From Pseudomonadota bacterium (GTDB lineage: Bacteria > Pseudomonadota > Gammaproteobacteria > Steroidobacterales > Steroidobacteraceae), in NCBI GenBank assembly GCA_021838065.1, contig JAKCEJ010000071.1:1-10499 (forward strand): a stretch of DNA of 10,499 nucleotides, in the 5' to 3' direction. A model generated the notes under the pieces. That model saw only the letters and a program-made list of their open reading frames with translations, had not been told where the DNA came from and did not search any database. Numbering within the stretch: position 1 is the first letter of the stretch; every line of letters begins with the position of its first letter. Both the position numbers and the translations under genes were made by a program. Below, piece by piece: positions 1 to 5,728 of this stretch.

Positions 1-600
1 CAGCACGTTTTTGACGGCGCCGCCGACCTCGACGCCCACGATGTCGGTGGAGGTGTAGGCGCGGAAATTCTCGCACGACAGGTCCTGTGCGAGCGAGTTG
101 GCAAAGGCCGCATCCGCCGACGCGATGGTCATGGCGGTCGGCAGCCCCGCGCCCACCTCGCGCGCGAACGTCGGGCCGGAGAGCACCGCGACGGAGCGCC
201 CGGGCCCGAGGACCTCGCGGGCGATCTGATGGGGCAGCAGCCCCGAGGGCAGCTCAAAACCCTTGGTCGCCCAGGCGAGCTGCGTATCGCGCCCGAGCAG
301 CGGGGCCACCTGCGTGAGCAGCGCCCGGAACGCGTGACTCGGCACCGCGATCAGCAGGTCGCGCGCGCCCCGCAGCGCGGCCTCGAGGTCCGGCTGCACC
401 TGCAGCGCATCGGGGAACGTCCCCGACGGCAGATACCGCTCGTTGCGGCGCGCTCGGGCCATGTCCGCCATCTGCCTGCGGTCACGGCCCCACAGGCGTG
501 TCGGACGGCCGCTGCGCGCGAACTGCAGCGCGAGCGCCGTTCCCCACGAGCCCGCGCCGAGCACGGCCACCGGCCGGTCAGTCCCGGATGCGCCGCTCAT
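1..600 (-). CDS. gpsA: Glycerol-3-phosphate dehydrogenase [NAD(P)+], C-terminus beyond window edge
   Basis: The enzyme interconverts dihydroxyacetone phosphate and sn-glycerol 3-phosphate with NAD(P)H in the cytoplasm and supplies the glycerol backbone for phospholipids. My translation from the ATG at 600-598 gives exactly 200 codons before the left edge, against about 330 in the full family, so the C-terminal third is missing. Seen directly: the Rossmann nucleotide-binding loop GAGSWGTALA at residues 15-24, then VPSHAF, the WATKGFE segment, SGPTFAREV, and VGGAVKNVL at the edge, in which Lys197 matches the family's catalytic lysine. It lies 23 bp downstream of secB and is probably co-transcribed with it. 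No clear Shine-Dalgarno sequence precedes the ATG; the leader is C-rich and includes the 10-bp palindrome GCCGCGCGGC (614-623). The length before the Rossmann loop is close to E. coli GpsA, which supports this start. The family assignment is very secure. Confidence 0.96.
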   Translation of the reverse strand, partial: MSGASGTDRPVAVLGAGSWGTALALQFARSGRPTRLWGRDRRQMADMARARRNERYLPSGTFPDALQVQPDLEAALRGARDLLIAVPSHAFRALLTQVAPLLGRDTQLAWATKGFELPSGLLPHQIAREVLGPGRSVAVLSGPTFAREVGAGLPTAMTIASADAAFANSLAQDLSCENFRAYTSTDIVGVEVGGAVKNVL

Positions 601-623
601 GGTCGGGGCGGGGGCCGCGCGGC

Positions 624-1112
624 TCAGTTGGCCTGCTGGTTGGCCGGCATGCCCTGCGGCGGGTTCTGATTCGCCGCGAACAGGGCATCGAAGTTCACCG
701 GTGGGAGCAGCAGTTGCGGGAAGCCGCCCTGGGTCACCAGGTGCGAGACCTGCGCGCGCGCATACGGGAACAGCACGCCCGGGCAGATCGCGCCGATGGC
801 CCGCTTGGTGTCGTCCTCTGACAGGTTGCGCAGCACGAACACGCCGGCCTGCTTGACCTCGACGAGGAACGCCGTGCTCTCGCCCTGCTTGGCCGATACC
901 GTCACCGTCAGGACGACTTCCTGCACCTCCGCCCCGAGCGCGGTCACCGCGGTCTGCAGGTCGAGGTTGATCTGGGGATTCCAGTTGCCTTCGCCGCGCG
1001 GACCGTTCGGGGCCTCGTAGGAGCAGTCCTTGAGGTAGACGTGCTGCAGCTGCAGGATCGGGCCGTTGGTCTCTTCGGGTGCCGGCACGATGCCGGCGGC
1101 TTCATTCGCCAT
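624..1112 (-). CDS. secB: SecB, protein-export chaperone
   Basis: SecB is a cytoplasmic tetrameric chaperone that keeps presecretory proteins unfolded and hands them to SecA at the SecYEG translocon. The 162-residue product has the normal family length. Diagnostic segments are LQLQHVYLKDCSYEAPN near the N-terminus, the strand NWNPQINLDLQT, the central EVVLTVTVSAKQGESTAFLV strand pair, and the C-terminal block with CPGVLFPYARA, GGFPQLLLPPVNFDALF and a short Gln/Asn-rich tail. The ATG start is supported by GGAG eight bases upstream (in CGGAGTCTGAATC), which lies inside the end of grxC. The grxC stop is only 3 bp upstream, so translation is probably coupled. The grxC-secB-gpsA order is that of E. 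coli and many gammaproteobacteria. Nothing is unusual in the sequence. Confidence 0.97.
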   Translation of the reverse strand: MANEAAGIVPAPEETNGPILQLQHVYLKDCSYEAPNGPRGEGNWNPQINLDLQTAVTALGAEVQEVVLTVTVSAKQGESTAFLVEVKQAGVFVLRNLSEDDTKRAIGAICPGVLFPYARAQVSHLVTQGGFPQLLLPPVNFDALFAANQNPPQGMPANQQAN

Positions 1113-1115
1113 GAT

Positions 1116-1382
1116 TCAGACTCCGCTTTGCAAAAGTTTGTCGAGGCCGCCGCGGGCCTCGAGCACATAGAGATCGTCACAACCGCCGACGTGCGTCTCG
1201 CCGACGAAAATTTGCGGCACGGTATGCCGCCGGCTGCGGGCCGTCATCTCGGCCCGCGCCTCCGGGAACTCGTCCACGTCGATTTCCTGGAACGCAATGC
1301 CCTTTCGCTGCAGCAGCTGGCGCGCGCGCGCGCAGTACGGACACCAGCTGGTGGCGTACATGAGCACCTTCGGGGCGCTCAT
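1116..1382 (-). CDS. grxC: Glutaredoxin 3 (GrxC)
   Basis: A small cytoplasmic thiol-disulfide oxidoreductase that uses glutathione to reduce protein disulfides and mixed disulfides. The 88-residue product has the dithiol active site CPYC at residues 14-17, the cis-proline TVP motif at 54-56, and the glutathione-binding GGCDDL segment at 66-71. Cys68 lies where E. coli Grx3 carries its third cysteine. An in-frame ATG at 1430 would add 16 Arg/Gly-rich residues. I reject it because the ATG at 1382 gives the exact family length, has GGGAAG six bases upstream, and overlaps the rhodanese stop codon in an ATGA arrangement, which suggests translational coupling. It sits between the yibN-like gene and secB as in E. 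coli. Confidence 0.95.
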   Translation of the reverse strand: MSAPKVLMYATSWCPYCARARQLLQRKGIAFQEIDVDEFPEARAEMTARSRRHTVPQIFVGETHVGGCDDLYVLEARGGLDKLLQSGV

Positions 1383-1822
1383 GCGCCGCTTCCCGCGCCC
1401 TTCTCCACCGGCAGATGCTCGGCGCGCCACGCCGAGATCCCGCCGCGAAGGTTCATCGCCTGCTCGAAGCCCTGCTCGCGCAGCTGGCGAACTGCCGCAG
1501 CGGCCAGCGAGCCGCTGTTACAGTACACGATAATGGGCTTCTGCTTGTGCTTCTTCAGCAGCTCCGCGGCCTTGAGAATCTGCTCGCCGTCCATCCGGCG
1601 CGCCCCCGAGACATGGCCGTCGGCAAACTGCTCGCGCGCGCGCAGGTCGATGGTGAGCGCGCCACGGTTCATCAGTTGAATCGCCTCCTGGGGCGATACG
1701 GATGCGAAACTCTCGATCCGGGAGCGAATCTCAACCAGGACCGCGAGCACCGCCACGATCGCGGTCGCGGCAACGAGCCAAGGATGAAGGTGGATATATT
1801 GAGTGAGATGGTCTGTGAACAC
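1379..1822 (-). CDS. yibN: Membrane-anchored rhodanese-like protein (YibN type), GTG start preferred
   Basis: The product has one N-terminal transmembrane segment (about residues 14-32, HPWLVAATAIVAVLAVLVEI) followed by a single rhodanese domain: SPQEAIQLMN, a TIDLRAREQFADGHVSGA segment, an active-site loop YCNSGSLAAAA with Cys101, and a closing GGISAWRAEHLP motif. The topology suggests an inner-membrane anchor with a cytoplasmic sulfurtransferase-like domain. The family is poorly characterised. Start choice: an ATG at 1864 gives 161 residues, but a perfect TATAAT lies over that ATG. The GTG at 1822 gives 147 residues, close to the E. coli YibN length as I recall it, and removes a basic non-membrane leader. 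Neither start has a strong Shine-Dalgarno site; GGGG lies about nine bases before the 1864 ATG. It is the first gene of the yibN-grxC-secB-gpsA unit and its TGA overlaps the grxC ATG. Domain call firm; start moderately sure. Confidence 0.85.
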   Translation of the reverse strand: MFTDHLTQYIHLHPWLVAATAIVAVLAVLVEIRSRIESFASVSPQEAIQLMNRGALTIDLRAREQFADGHVSGARRMDGEQILKAAELLKKHKQKPIIVYCNSGSLAAAAVRQLREQGFEQAMNLRGGISAWRAEHLPVEKGAGSGA

Positions 1823-1862
1823 AGGGGCGCTAGATGATCGGCTGGGCCGCCAAAAGTTGCGC

Positions 1863-1868
1863 ATTATA
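1863..1868 (-). promoter_or_regulatory. Putative -10 box (TATAAT) for the yibN-grxC-secB-gpsA unit
   Basis: The minus strand reads GCGCTATAATGCGC, a perfect consensus -10 hexamer in very GC-rich DNA, flanked by matching GCGC arms. It overlaps the ATG at 1864. Transcription from it would begin near 1856, making that ATG unusable and leaving a leader of about 34 bases before the GTG at 1822. I find no good -35 hexamer at 16-18 bp spacing (CATGCC or neighbours) and no extended -10 TG, so promoter strength is uncertain. Confidence 0.5.
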
Positions 1869-1876
1869 GCGCCCCG

Positions 1877-3073
1877 ATGCAATCCGGCATGACCCGAAGA
1901 GGCCTGGTGCGCGCCGCGCCCATTTTCATGGCGGCGCTGGCGCTGGCGCTCGCCCCGTCGCATCCGGCGCAGGCGCGGATTCCTCCCCGGGTCGCCGCGC
2001 GCCGCGCGCAGGCGCGCTTGCGCGCCGTGCAGGCGCAGATTGCGCGGATCGCCCAGCAGGTCGAGCGATCCCGGATCGAGCAGGGGCGACTGACGCGGGC
2101 GCTGCGGACCACCGAGCAGTCTGCCGGGGCCGCCCGCGCGGCGCTCGCGGCCATCCGCCGCCAGCGCGCCGCGCTCGCCGTGCGCCGCACGGGCCTGGCC
2201 GCCCGGCGCCAGGCGAGTCAGGCGGATCTCGCGCGCACCCGCCGGGTCCTGGTCCGCGAGCTGCGCGCCGCCTATCTCATCGGCCGCCAGGGCCCGCTGC
2301 GGCTGCTCCTCGAGCAGGGCGGTCCGGGCCGGATGCAGCGCATGTTCGCGTATTACAGCTACTTCGGCCGCCAGCGGGCGCAGGACATCCACCACATCGA
2401 AGCCGATCTGCAGCACATCGCGCAGCTCGACGATCAGCTGCGCACCGCCGACACCCAGCTCGCCGGCCTCGAGCAGCAGCGCCGCTCACAGCTCACCACG
2501 CTCGAGCAGGCCAGCGCCGCTCGCCGGCGGGTGCTGGCGGGCATCGCAGCGCGTACGCGCACCGGCGCCGAACGCCTCTCGCAATTGCGCCGCCAGCAGC
2601 ACGGTCTCGAGGCCCTGCTCGCCGCGCTGCGCCGCGCCGAGGCGCGCCTGCCGGCGGAGCGGCCGCCGCAGCGCTTCGCCCGCCTGCAGGGCCACCTGCC
2701 CTGGCCTGTGGCCGGCCGCCTGATCGCGCGCTTCGGTCAGCCGCGCGCCGGCGGCCTGCGCTGGGACGGGGATCTCATCGGCACGCGGCTCGACGCGCCG
2801 GTGCGCGCCGTGGCGCCGGGCCGGGTGATCTTCGCCGACTGGCTCGCCGGGCTCGGGCTGCTGATCATCGTCGACCACGGCGGGGGCTACATGAGCCTCT
2901 ACGGCCACAATGATCACCTCTATGCGCGCGTCGGACAGCAGGTTGCGGCCGGGCAGCTCATCGCCGCCGCAGGTGACAGCGGCGGCGCCAGCCGGCCGGA
3001 GCTGTACTTCGGCATCCGCGAGGGCATCCGGCCGATCGACCCCAGGCTGTGGCTCGAGCACCATGCCCGCTAG
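1877..3073 (+). CDS. envC: Murein hydrolase activator EnvC-like, degenerate LytM/M23 domain
   Basis: A periplasmic activator of the amidases that split septal peptidoglycan; in E. coli EnvC activates AmiA and AmiB under FtsEX control. The 398-residue product has a signal peptide (basic MTRRGLVR, hydrophobic stretch, cleavage probably after AQA at 33), long Arg/Ala/Gln-rich coiled-coil helices over about 37-255, and a C-terminal LytM domain from about 275 (PWPVAGRLIARFGQP). Zinc-ligand positions of active M23 peptidases are lost: the HxxxD site reads RWDGDLIG (295-302) and the final HxH reads PELYFG (374-379), so activator rather than peptidase is the expected role. LYGHND keeps one histidine. 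ATG 1877 and ATG 1889 (residue 5) are both possible starts and neither has a clear Shine-Dalgarno site. The stop lies 3 bp before the dedA GTG. In E. coli gpmM (gpmI) lies between yibN and envC; here it does not. Confidence 0.92.
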   Translation: MQSGMTRRGLVRAAPIFMAALALALAPSHPAQARIPPRVAARRAQARLRAVQAQIARIAQQVERSRIEQGRLTRALRTTEQSAGAARAALAAIRRQRAALAVRRTGLAARRQASQADLARTRRVLVRELRAAYLIGRQGPLRLLLEQGGPGRMQRMFAYYSYFGRQRAQDIHHIEADLQHIAQLDDQLRTADTQLAGLEQQRRSQLTTLEQASAARRRVLAGIAARTRTGAERLSQLRRQQHGLEALLAALRRAEARLPAERPPQRFARLQGHLPWPVAGRLIARFGQPRAGGLRWDGDLIGTRLDAPVRAVAPGRVIFADWLAGLGLLIIVDHGGGYMSLYGHNDHLYARVGQQVAAGQLIAAAGDSGGASRPELYFGIREGIRPIDPRLWLEHHAR

Positions 3074-3076
3074 ACT

Positions 3077-3733
3077 GTGGCGATGATTCCCTGGCTCATC
3101 GACTTCGTCCTGCACCTCGACCGCCACCTCACGGCCCTGCTCGTGCAGGTGGGGGGCTGGACCTATCCCATTCTCTTTGCGGTGATCTTTGCCGAGACGG
3201 GGCTGGTGGTGACGCCGTTCCTGCCGGGCGATTCGCTGCTGTTCGGCGTGGGAGCGGTCGCGGCGGTCGACGCCAGCGGCAGCCTCAGCGCGCCGCTCGC
3301 GATGCTCGTGCTGGTCCTGGCGGCGGTGCTCGGCAACACGGTCAATTACGGCATCGGGCGCCGGATCGGCCCCCCCGCCTTCAGCGGCCGCTATCGGCTG
3401 CTGAAGGTCGATTACCTGCGCCGCACCGAGGCGTTCTTCCGGCGCCATGGCGGCAAGGCGATCGCGCTGTCGCGCTTCATCCCGATCATCCGCACCTGCA
3501 TGCCGTTCGTGGCCGGTGTCGGCCGGATGCCCTACGGACGGTTCCAGGGCTACAACGTCCTCGGCGGCCTCGCCTGGGTGTCGCTGTTCCTGTGGGGCGG
3601 GTACTTCTTCGGCAACGTGCCGCTGGTCAAGCGCAACTTCGGACTCGTCACCCTCATCATCATCGGTGTCTCGCTGATCCCGGTGGCGATCACCTTTCTC
3701 AGGCGGCACCGCCCGCACGTCGCGGACTCCTGA
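3077..3733 (+). CDS. dedA: DedA-family (VTT domain) inner-membrane protein
   Basis: DedA/VTT proteins are polytopic inner-membrane proteins; members have been linked to undecaprenyl-phosphate or phospholipid translocation, membrane homeostasis and drug or alkaline tolerance. The 218-residue product matches E. coli DedA almost end to end: LIDFVLHLDRHL at the N-terminus, FAETGLVVTPFLPGDSLLF at 38-56, GNTVNYGIGR at 86-95, SRFIPIIRT at 132-140, FVAGVGRMPYGRF, and WGGYFFGNVPLVKRN. Acidic Glu40 and Asp52 and basic Arg133 and Arg139 fall where the essential Glu/Asp and Arg pair of E. coli YqjA/YghB lie, with the same six-residue Arg spacing. The start is GTG 3077 or ATG 3083; no good Shine-Dalgarno site separates them. 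The GTG lies 3 bp after the envC stop, so coupling to envC is likely. The exact transported lipid is unknown. Confidence 0.95.
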   Translation: MAMIPWLIDFVLHLDRHLTALLVQVGGWTYPILFAVIFAETGLVVTPFLPGDSLLFGVGAVAAVDASGSLSAPLAMLVLVLAAVLGNTVNYGIGRRIGPPAFSGRYRLLKVDYLRRTEAFFRRHGGKAIALSRFIPIIRTCMPFVAGVGRMPYGRFQGYNVLGGLAWVSLFLWGGYFFGNVPLVKRNFGLVTLIIIGVSLIPVAITFLRRHRPHVADS

Positions 3734-3826
3734 GCGTTCCGGCGCGCCGCCGGCGCCGCGCGCGGCCGATGACAAGACGCTCAATGCGGTGGTGCGCGCT
3801 CATTCCAATCCGCGGCCGCCCGGCCG

Positions 3827-3832
3827 TAAGAT
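3827..3832 (+). promoter_or_regulatory. Weak candidate -10 (TAAGAT) ahead of the small basic ORF
   Basis: TAAGAT is one of the few AT-rich hexamers in the 143-bp gap after dedA (3734-3876) and would start transcription near 3839, about 38 bases before the ATG at 3877. The best -35 match is only TTCCAA at 3803-3808 (18-bp spacing). Just upstream, GCCGCGCGCGGC (3755-3766) is a perfect 12-bp palindrome that could help end dedA transcription, although no T-tract follows. A distinct transcription unit starting here is plausible but not shown. Confidence 0.25.
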
Positions 3833-3876
3833 ACGCTGCCACCGCACGGCTCGATCGCGGCGCGCCGGGAAGAGGT

Positions 3877-4053
3877 ATGACCAGAGTCCGCGTCAAGATC
3901 CCGCGCACCCATGCCCAGCGCAGGCGCGATGCCCTGATCGCCGCGGGCGTCGCGCCCAGCGGCTTCGGCAAGCGCAAGGCCGCGCAGCCGCACCGGGACC
4001 GCAAGCACGCGGCCGCGCGCGGCGAGCGCAAGCACAAGCGGCCCTGGGACTGA
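3877..4053 (+). CDS. Small highly basic protein of unknown function (58 aa)
   Basis: I do not recognise this protein. The 58 residues comprise an N-terminal MTRVRVKIPRTHAQRRRDAL, a short neutral stretch (IAAGVAPSGFG, 21-31), then an Arg/Lys/His-rich tail (KRKAAQPHRDRKHAAARGE) ending in RKHKRPWD. About two in five residues are Arg, Lys or His, with few acidic residues, so RNA, ribosome or DNA binding is possible; this is inference from composition only. There is no signal peptide, membrane segment or cysteine. GGGAAGAGG lies immediately upstream, somewhat close to the ATG. The gene ends 21 bp before the GMC oxidoreductase and probably shares its transcript. The organised neutral/basic pattern and defined start argue for a real gene rather than chance GC-rich reading, but homologues would be needed to confirm it. 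Confidence 0.6.
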   Translation: MTRVRVKIPRTHAQRRRDALIAAGVAPSGFGKRKAAQPHRDRKHAAARGERKHKRPWD

Positions 4054-4063
4054 CCGGCGCGCC

Positions 4064-4070
4064 GGGGAGG
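4064..4070 (+). promoter_or_regulatory. Strong Shine-Dalgarno site for the GMC oxidoreductase
   Basis: GGGGAGG ends four bases before the ATG at 4075. It is one of the clearest ribosome binding sites in the window and fixes that start. It lies in the 21-bp gap after the small basic ORF, so the two genes can share an mRNA while having separate initiation. Confidence 0.75.
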
Positions 4071-4074
4071 GCAG

Positions 4075-5667
4075 ATGGCAACAGCCTACGATTACATCAT
4101 CGTCGGCGCCGGGTCCGCCGGCTGCGTGCTCGCGCATCGGCTGAGCGCCGATCCCGCGATCCGGGTGCTGCTGCTCGAGGCGGGTGGCCGGGACGACTCC
4201 TTCCTGATTCGCATGCCGGCGGGCATCGCCCGGCTCATCACCCCCGAGGTGAACTGGCTGTATGAGACCGAGCCCCAGCCCGCGCTGCACGGCCGTCGCC
4301 TGTTCTGGCCGCGCGGCAAGACGCTCGGCGGCTCGAGCTCGATCAACGCCATGGTCTACATCCGCGGCCAGCCGCAGGATTACGATCACTGGCGCGCCCT
4401 CGGCAACCCCGGCTGGGGTTACGAGGACGTGCTGCCCTACTTCCGCCGCGCGGAAAACAACGAGTCGGTTCTCGACCACTGGCACGGCCGTGAGGGTCCG
4501 CTCAACGTCTGCGAGCGGCGCTACACCAATCCGCTCAGCCTCCTGTTCGTCGAGGCGGCTGCGGCAAGCGGCCTCGCCCGCAACGCCGATTTCAACGGTC
4601 GCGTGCAGGAGGGCGCCGGGCTCTACCAGGTGACCCAGAGGGCGGGCCGCCGTTGCAGCGCCGCTAGCGCCTACCTCCACCCTGTCGCCCATCGACCCAA
4701 CCTGACCGTGCTCACCGGCGCGCTGGCGCGGCGCATCGTGCTGCAGGGCCGCCGGGCCGTGGGGGTGGAGTACGTCCGCGCCGCGGCTGCCCTCGAAGCG
4801 CGTGCCGAGCGCGAGGTGCTGCTCGCCGGCGGTGCGATCAACACGCCGCAGCTGCTGCTGCTCTCGGGCATCGGGCCGGCCGACGAGCTGCGCCTCCTGG
4901 GCCTTGCGGTGCAGCACGATCTGCCCGGCGTCGGGCGCAATCTGCAGGATCACCTGGACGTGCACGTCATCCACGCGTGCACGCAGCCCGTGACCCTCGA
5001 TCCACTGGCGCGCGGCCTCGGAGCGGCACGCACCGCGCTGCGCTACGCGCTGTTCAAGAACGGGCCGGGCGTGAGCAACGTCGCCGAGGCCGGCGCCTTC
5101 CTGCGCTGCGCCGCGCAGAGCCCAAGCCCCGACGTGCAGCTGCATTTCATCCCGGCGTATGTGGTCGATCACGGCCGGCGCCGCATGCCCGGGTACGGCA
5201 TGACGCTGCACGTGTGTTTCCTGCGGCCCGCGAGCCGCGGCACGATCCGCCTTGGCTCGGCCGACCCGGCCAAGGCGCCGCGCATCGACCCGGCGTACTT
5301 GAGCGAGCCGTCCGATCTGGTGCCGCTCATCGCCGGAATCCGGCGCGCGCGCGAGATCTACGCGCAGGCGCCTCTGCGCGGTTACCTCGGTGACGAGGTG
5401 TTTCCCGGCGCCGCTCGCCGCAGCGACGAGCAACTCGCGGATTTCATCCGCGGCGCCGCCGAGACGGAATATCACCCGGTCGGCACCTGCCGGATGGGCA
5501 CGGACGGCGAGGCGGTCGTCGATCCCGTGCTGAAGGTGCGCGGCCTTGAGGGCCTGAGAGTGGTTGATGCGTCGATCATGCCGACGCTGGTGAGCGGCAA
5601 TACCAACGCGCCCACCATCATGATCGCGGAGAAGGCCGCCGATCTCATCCTCGGCGTCGCCTCGTGA
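4075..5667 (+). CDS. GMC-family FAD-dependent oxidoreductase (choline/alcohol dehydrogenase-like)
   Basis: A cytoplasmic or membrane-associated flavoenzyme expected to oxidise an alcohol to an aldehyde. At 530 residues it has the length of BetA/AlkJ-type bacterial GMC dehydrogenases. The N-terminal FAD-binding motif is VGAGSAG at 10-16 with the ribose-binding acidic residue in LLLEAGG (Glu35). GMC signature 1 (PRGKTLGGSSSINAM) starts at 79 and signature 2 (GAINTPQLLLLSGIG) at 253. The C-terminal active site has YHPVGTCRMG with catalytic His467, and GNTNAPT with Asn511, the same 44-residue His-Asn spacing as choline oxidase. The ATG has GGGGAGG (4064-4070) four bases upstream. It follows the small basic ORF by 21 bp and converges on the glycoside hydrolase across a hairpin. 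Substrate cannot be told from sequence; no betaine-pathway genes are nearby, so I do not call it betA. Confidence 0.95.
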   Translation: MATAYDYIIVGAGSAGCVLAHRLSADPAIRVLLLEAGGRDDSFLIRMPAGIARLITPEVNWLYETEPQPALHGRRLFWPRGKTLGGSSSINAMVYIRGQPQDYDHWRALGNPGWGYEDVLPYFRRAENNESVLDHWHGREGPLNVCERRYTNPLSLLFVEAAAASGLARNADFNGRVQEGAGLYQVTQRAGRRCSAASAYLHPVAHRPNLTVLTGALARRIVLQGRRAVGVEYVRAAAALEARAEREVLLAGGAINTPQLLLLSGIGPADELRLLGLAVQHDLPGVGRNLQDHLDVHVIHACTQPVTLDPLARGLGAARTALRYALFKNGPGVSNVAEAGAFLRCAAQSPSPDVQLHFIPAYVVDHGRRRMPGYGMTLHVCFLRPASRGTIRLGSADPAKAPRIDPAYLSEPSDLVPLIAGIRRAREIYAQAPLRGYLGDEVFPGAARRSDEQLADFIRGAAETEYHPVGTCRMGTDGEAVVDPVLKVRGLEGLRVVDASIMPTLVSGNTNAPTIMIAEKAADLILGVAS

Positions 5668-5669
5668 CG

Positions 5670-5704
5670 CGGCGCGTGCGCCGTCCCTGGCGGCTCACGC
5701 GCCG
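5670..5704. terminator. Hairpin between convergent GMC and glycoside hydrolase genes, probable bidirectional terminator
   Basis: CGGCGCGTG (5670-5678) pairs perfectly with CACGCGCCG (5696-5704). Inside it CGCC (5679-5682) pairs with GGCG (5689-5692) around a GTCCCT loop, giving 13 GC-rich base pairs with a 3-base bulge. It begins 2 bp after the GMC stop and ends about 24 bp before the stop of the convergent hydrolase gene. There is no T-tract on either side, so it may act as a transcript 3'-end stabiliser or with Rho rather than as a classic intrinsic terminator. Confidence 0.55.
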
Positions 5705-5728
5705 TCCCGGAGTGCGCCATGCCGCCGC

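Noticed and set aside
1379..2416. Long minus-strand open frame of 345 codons extending the rhodanese gene far upstream
   Set aside because: The extra N-terminal part is antisense to envC coiled-coil sequence, has no protein-family character, and the rhodanese domain with its membrane anchor is complete without it.
2486..3784. 432-codon minus-strand open frame opposite envC and dedA
   Set aside because: It is an Asp/Glu/Arg/Gln-rich mirror of two clearly recognised genes on the plus strand, a common artefact in GC-rich DNA.
3781..5475. 564-codon minus-strand open frame opposite the GMC gene
   Set aside because: The plus strand carries an unmistakable GMC oxidoreductase with all signatures; the antisense frame has low-complexity GC-driven composition.
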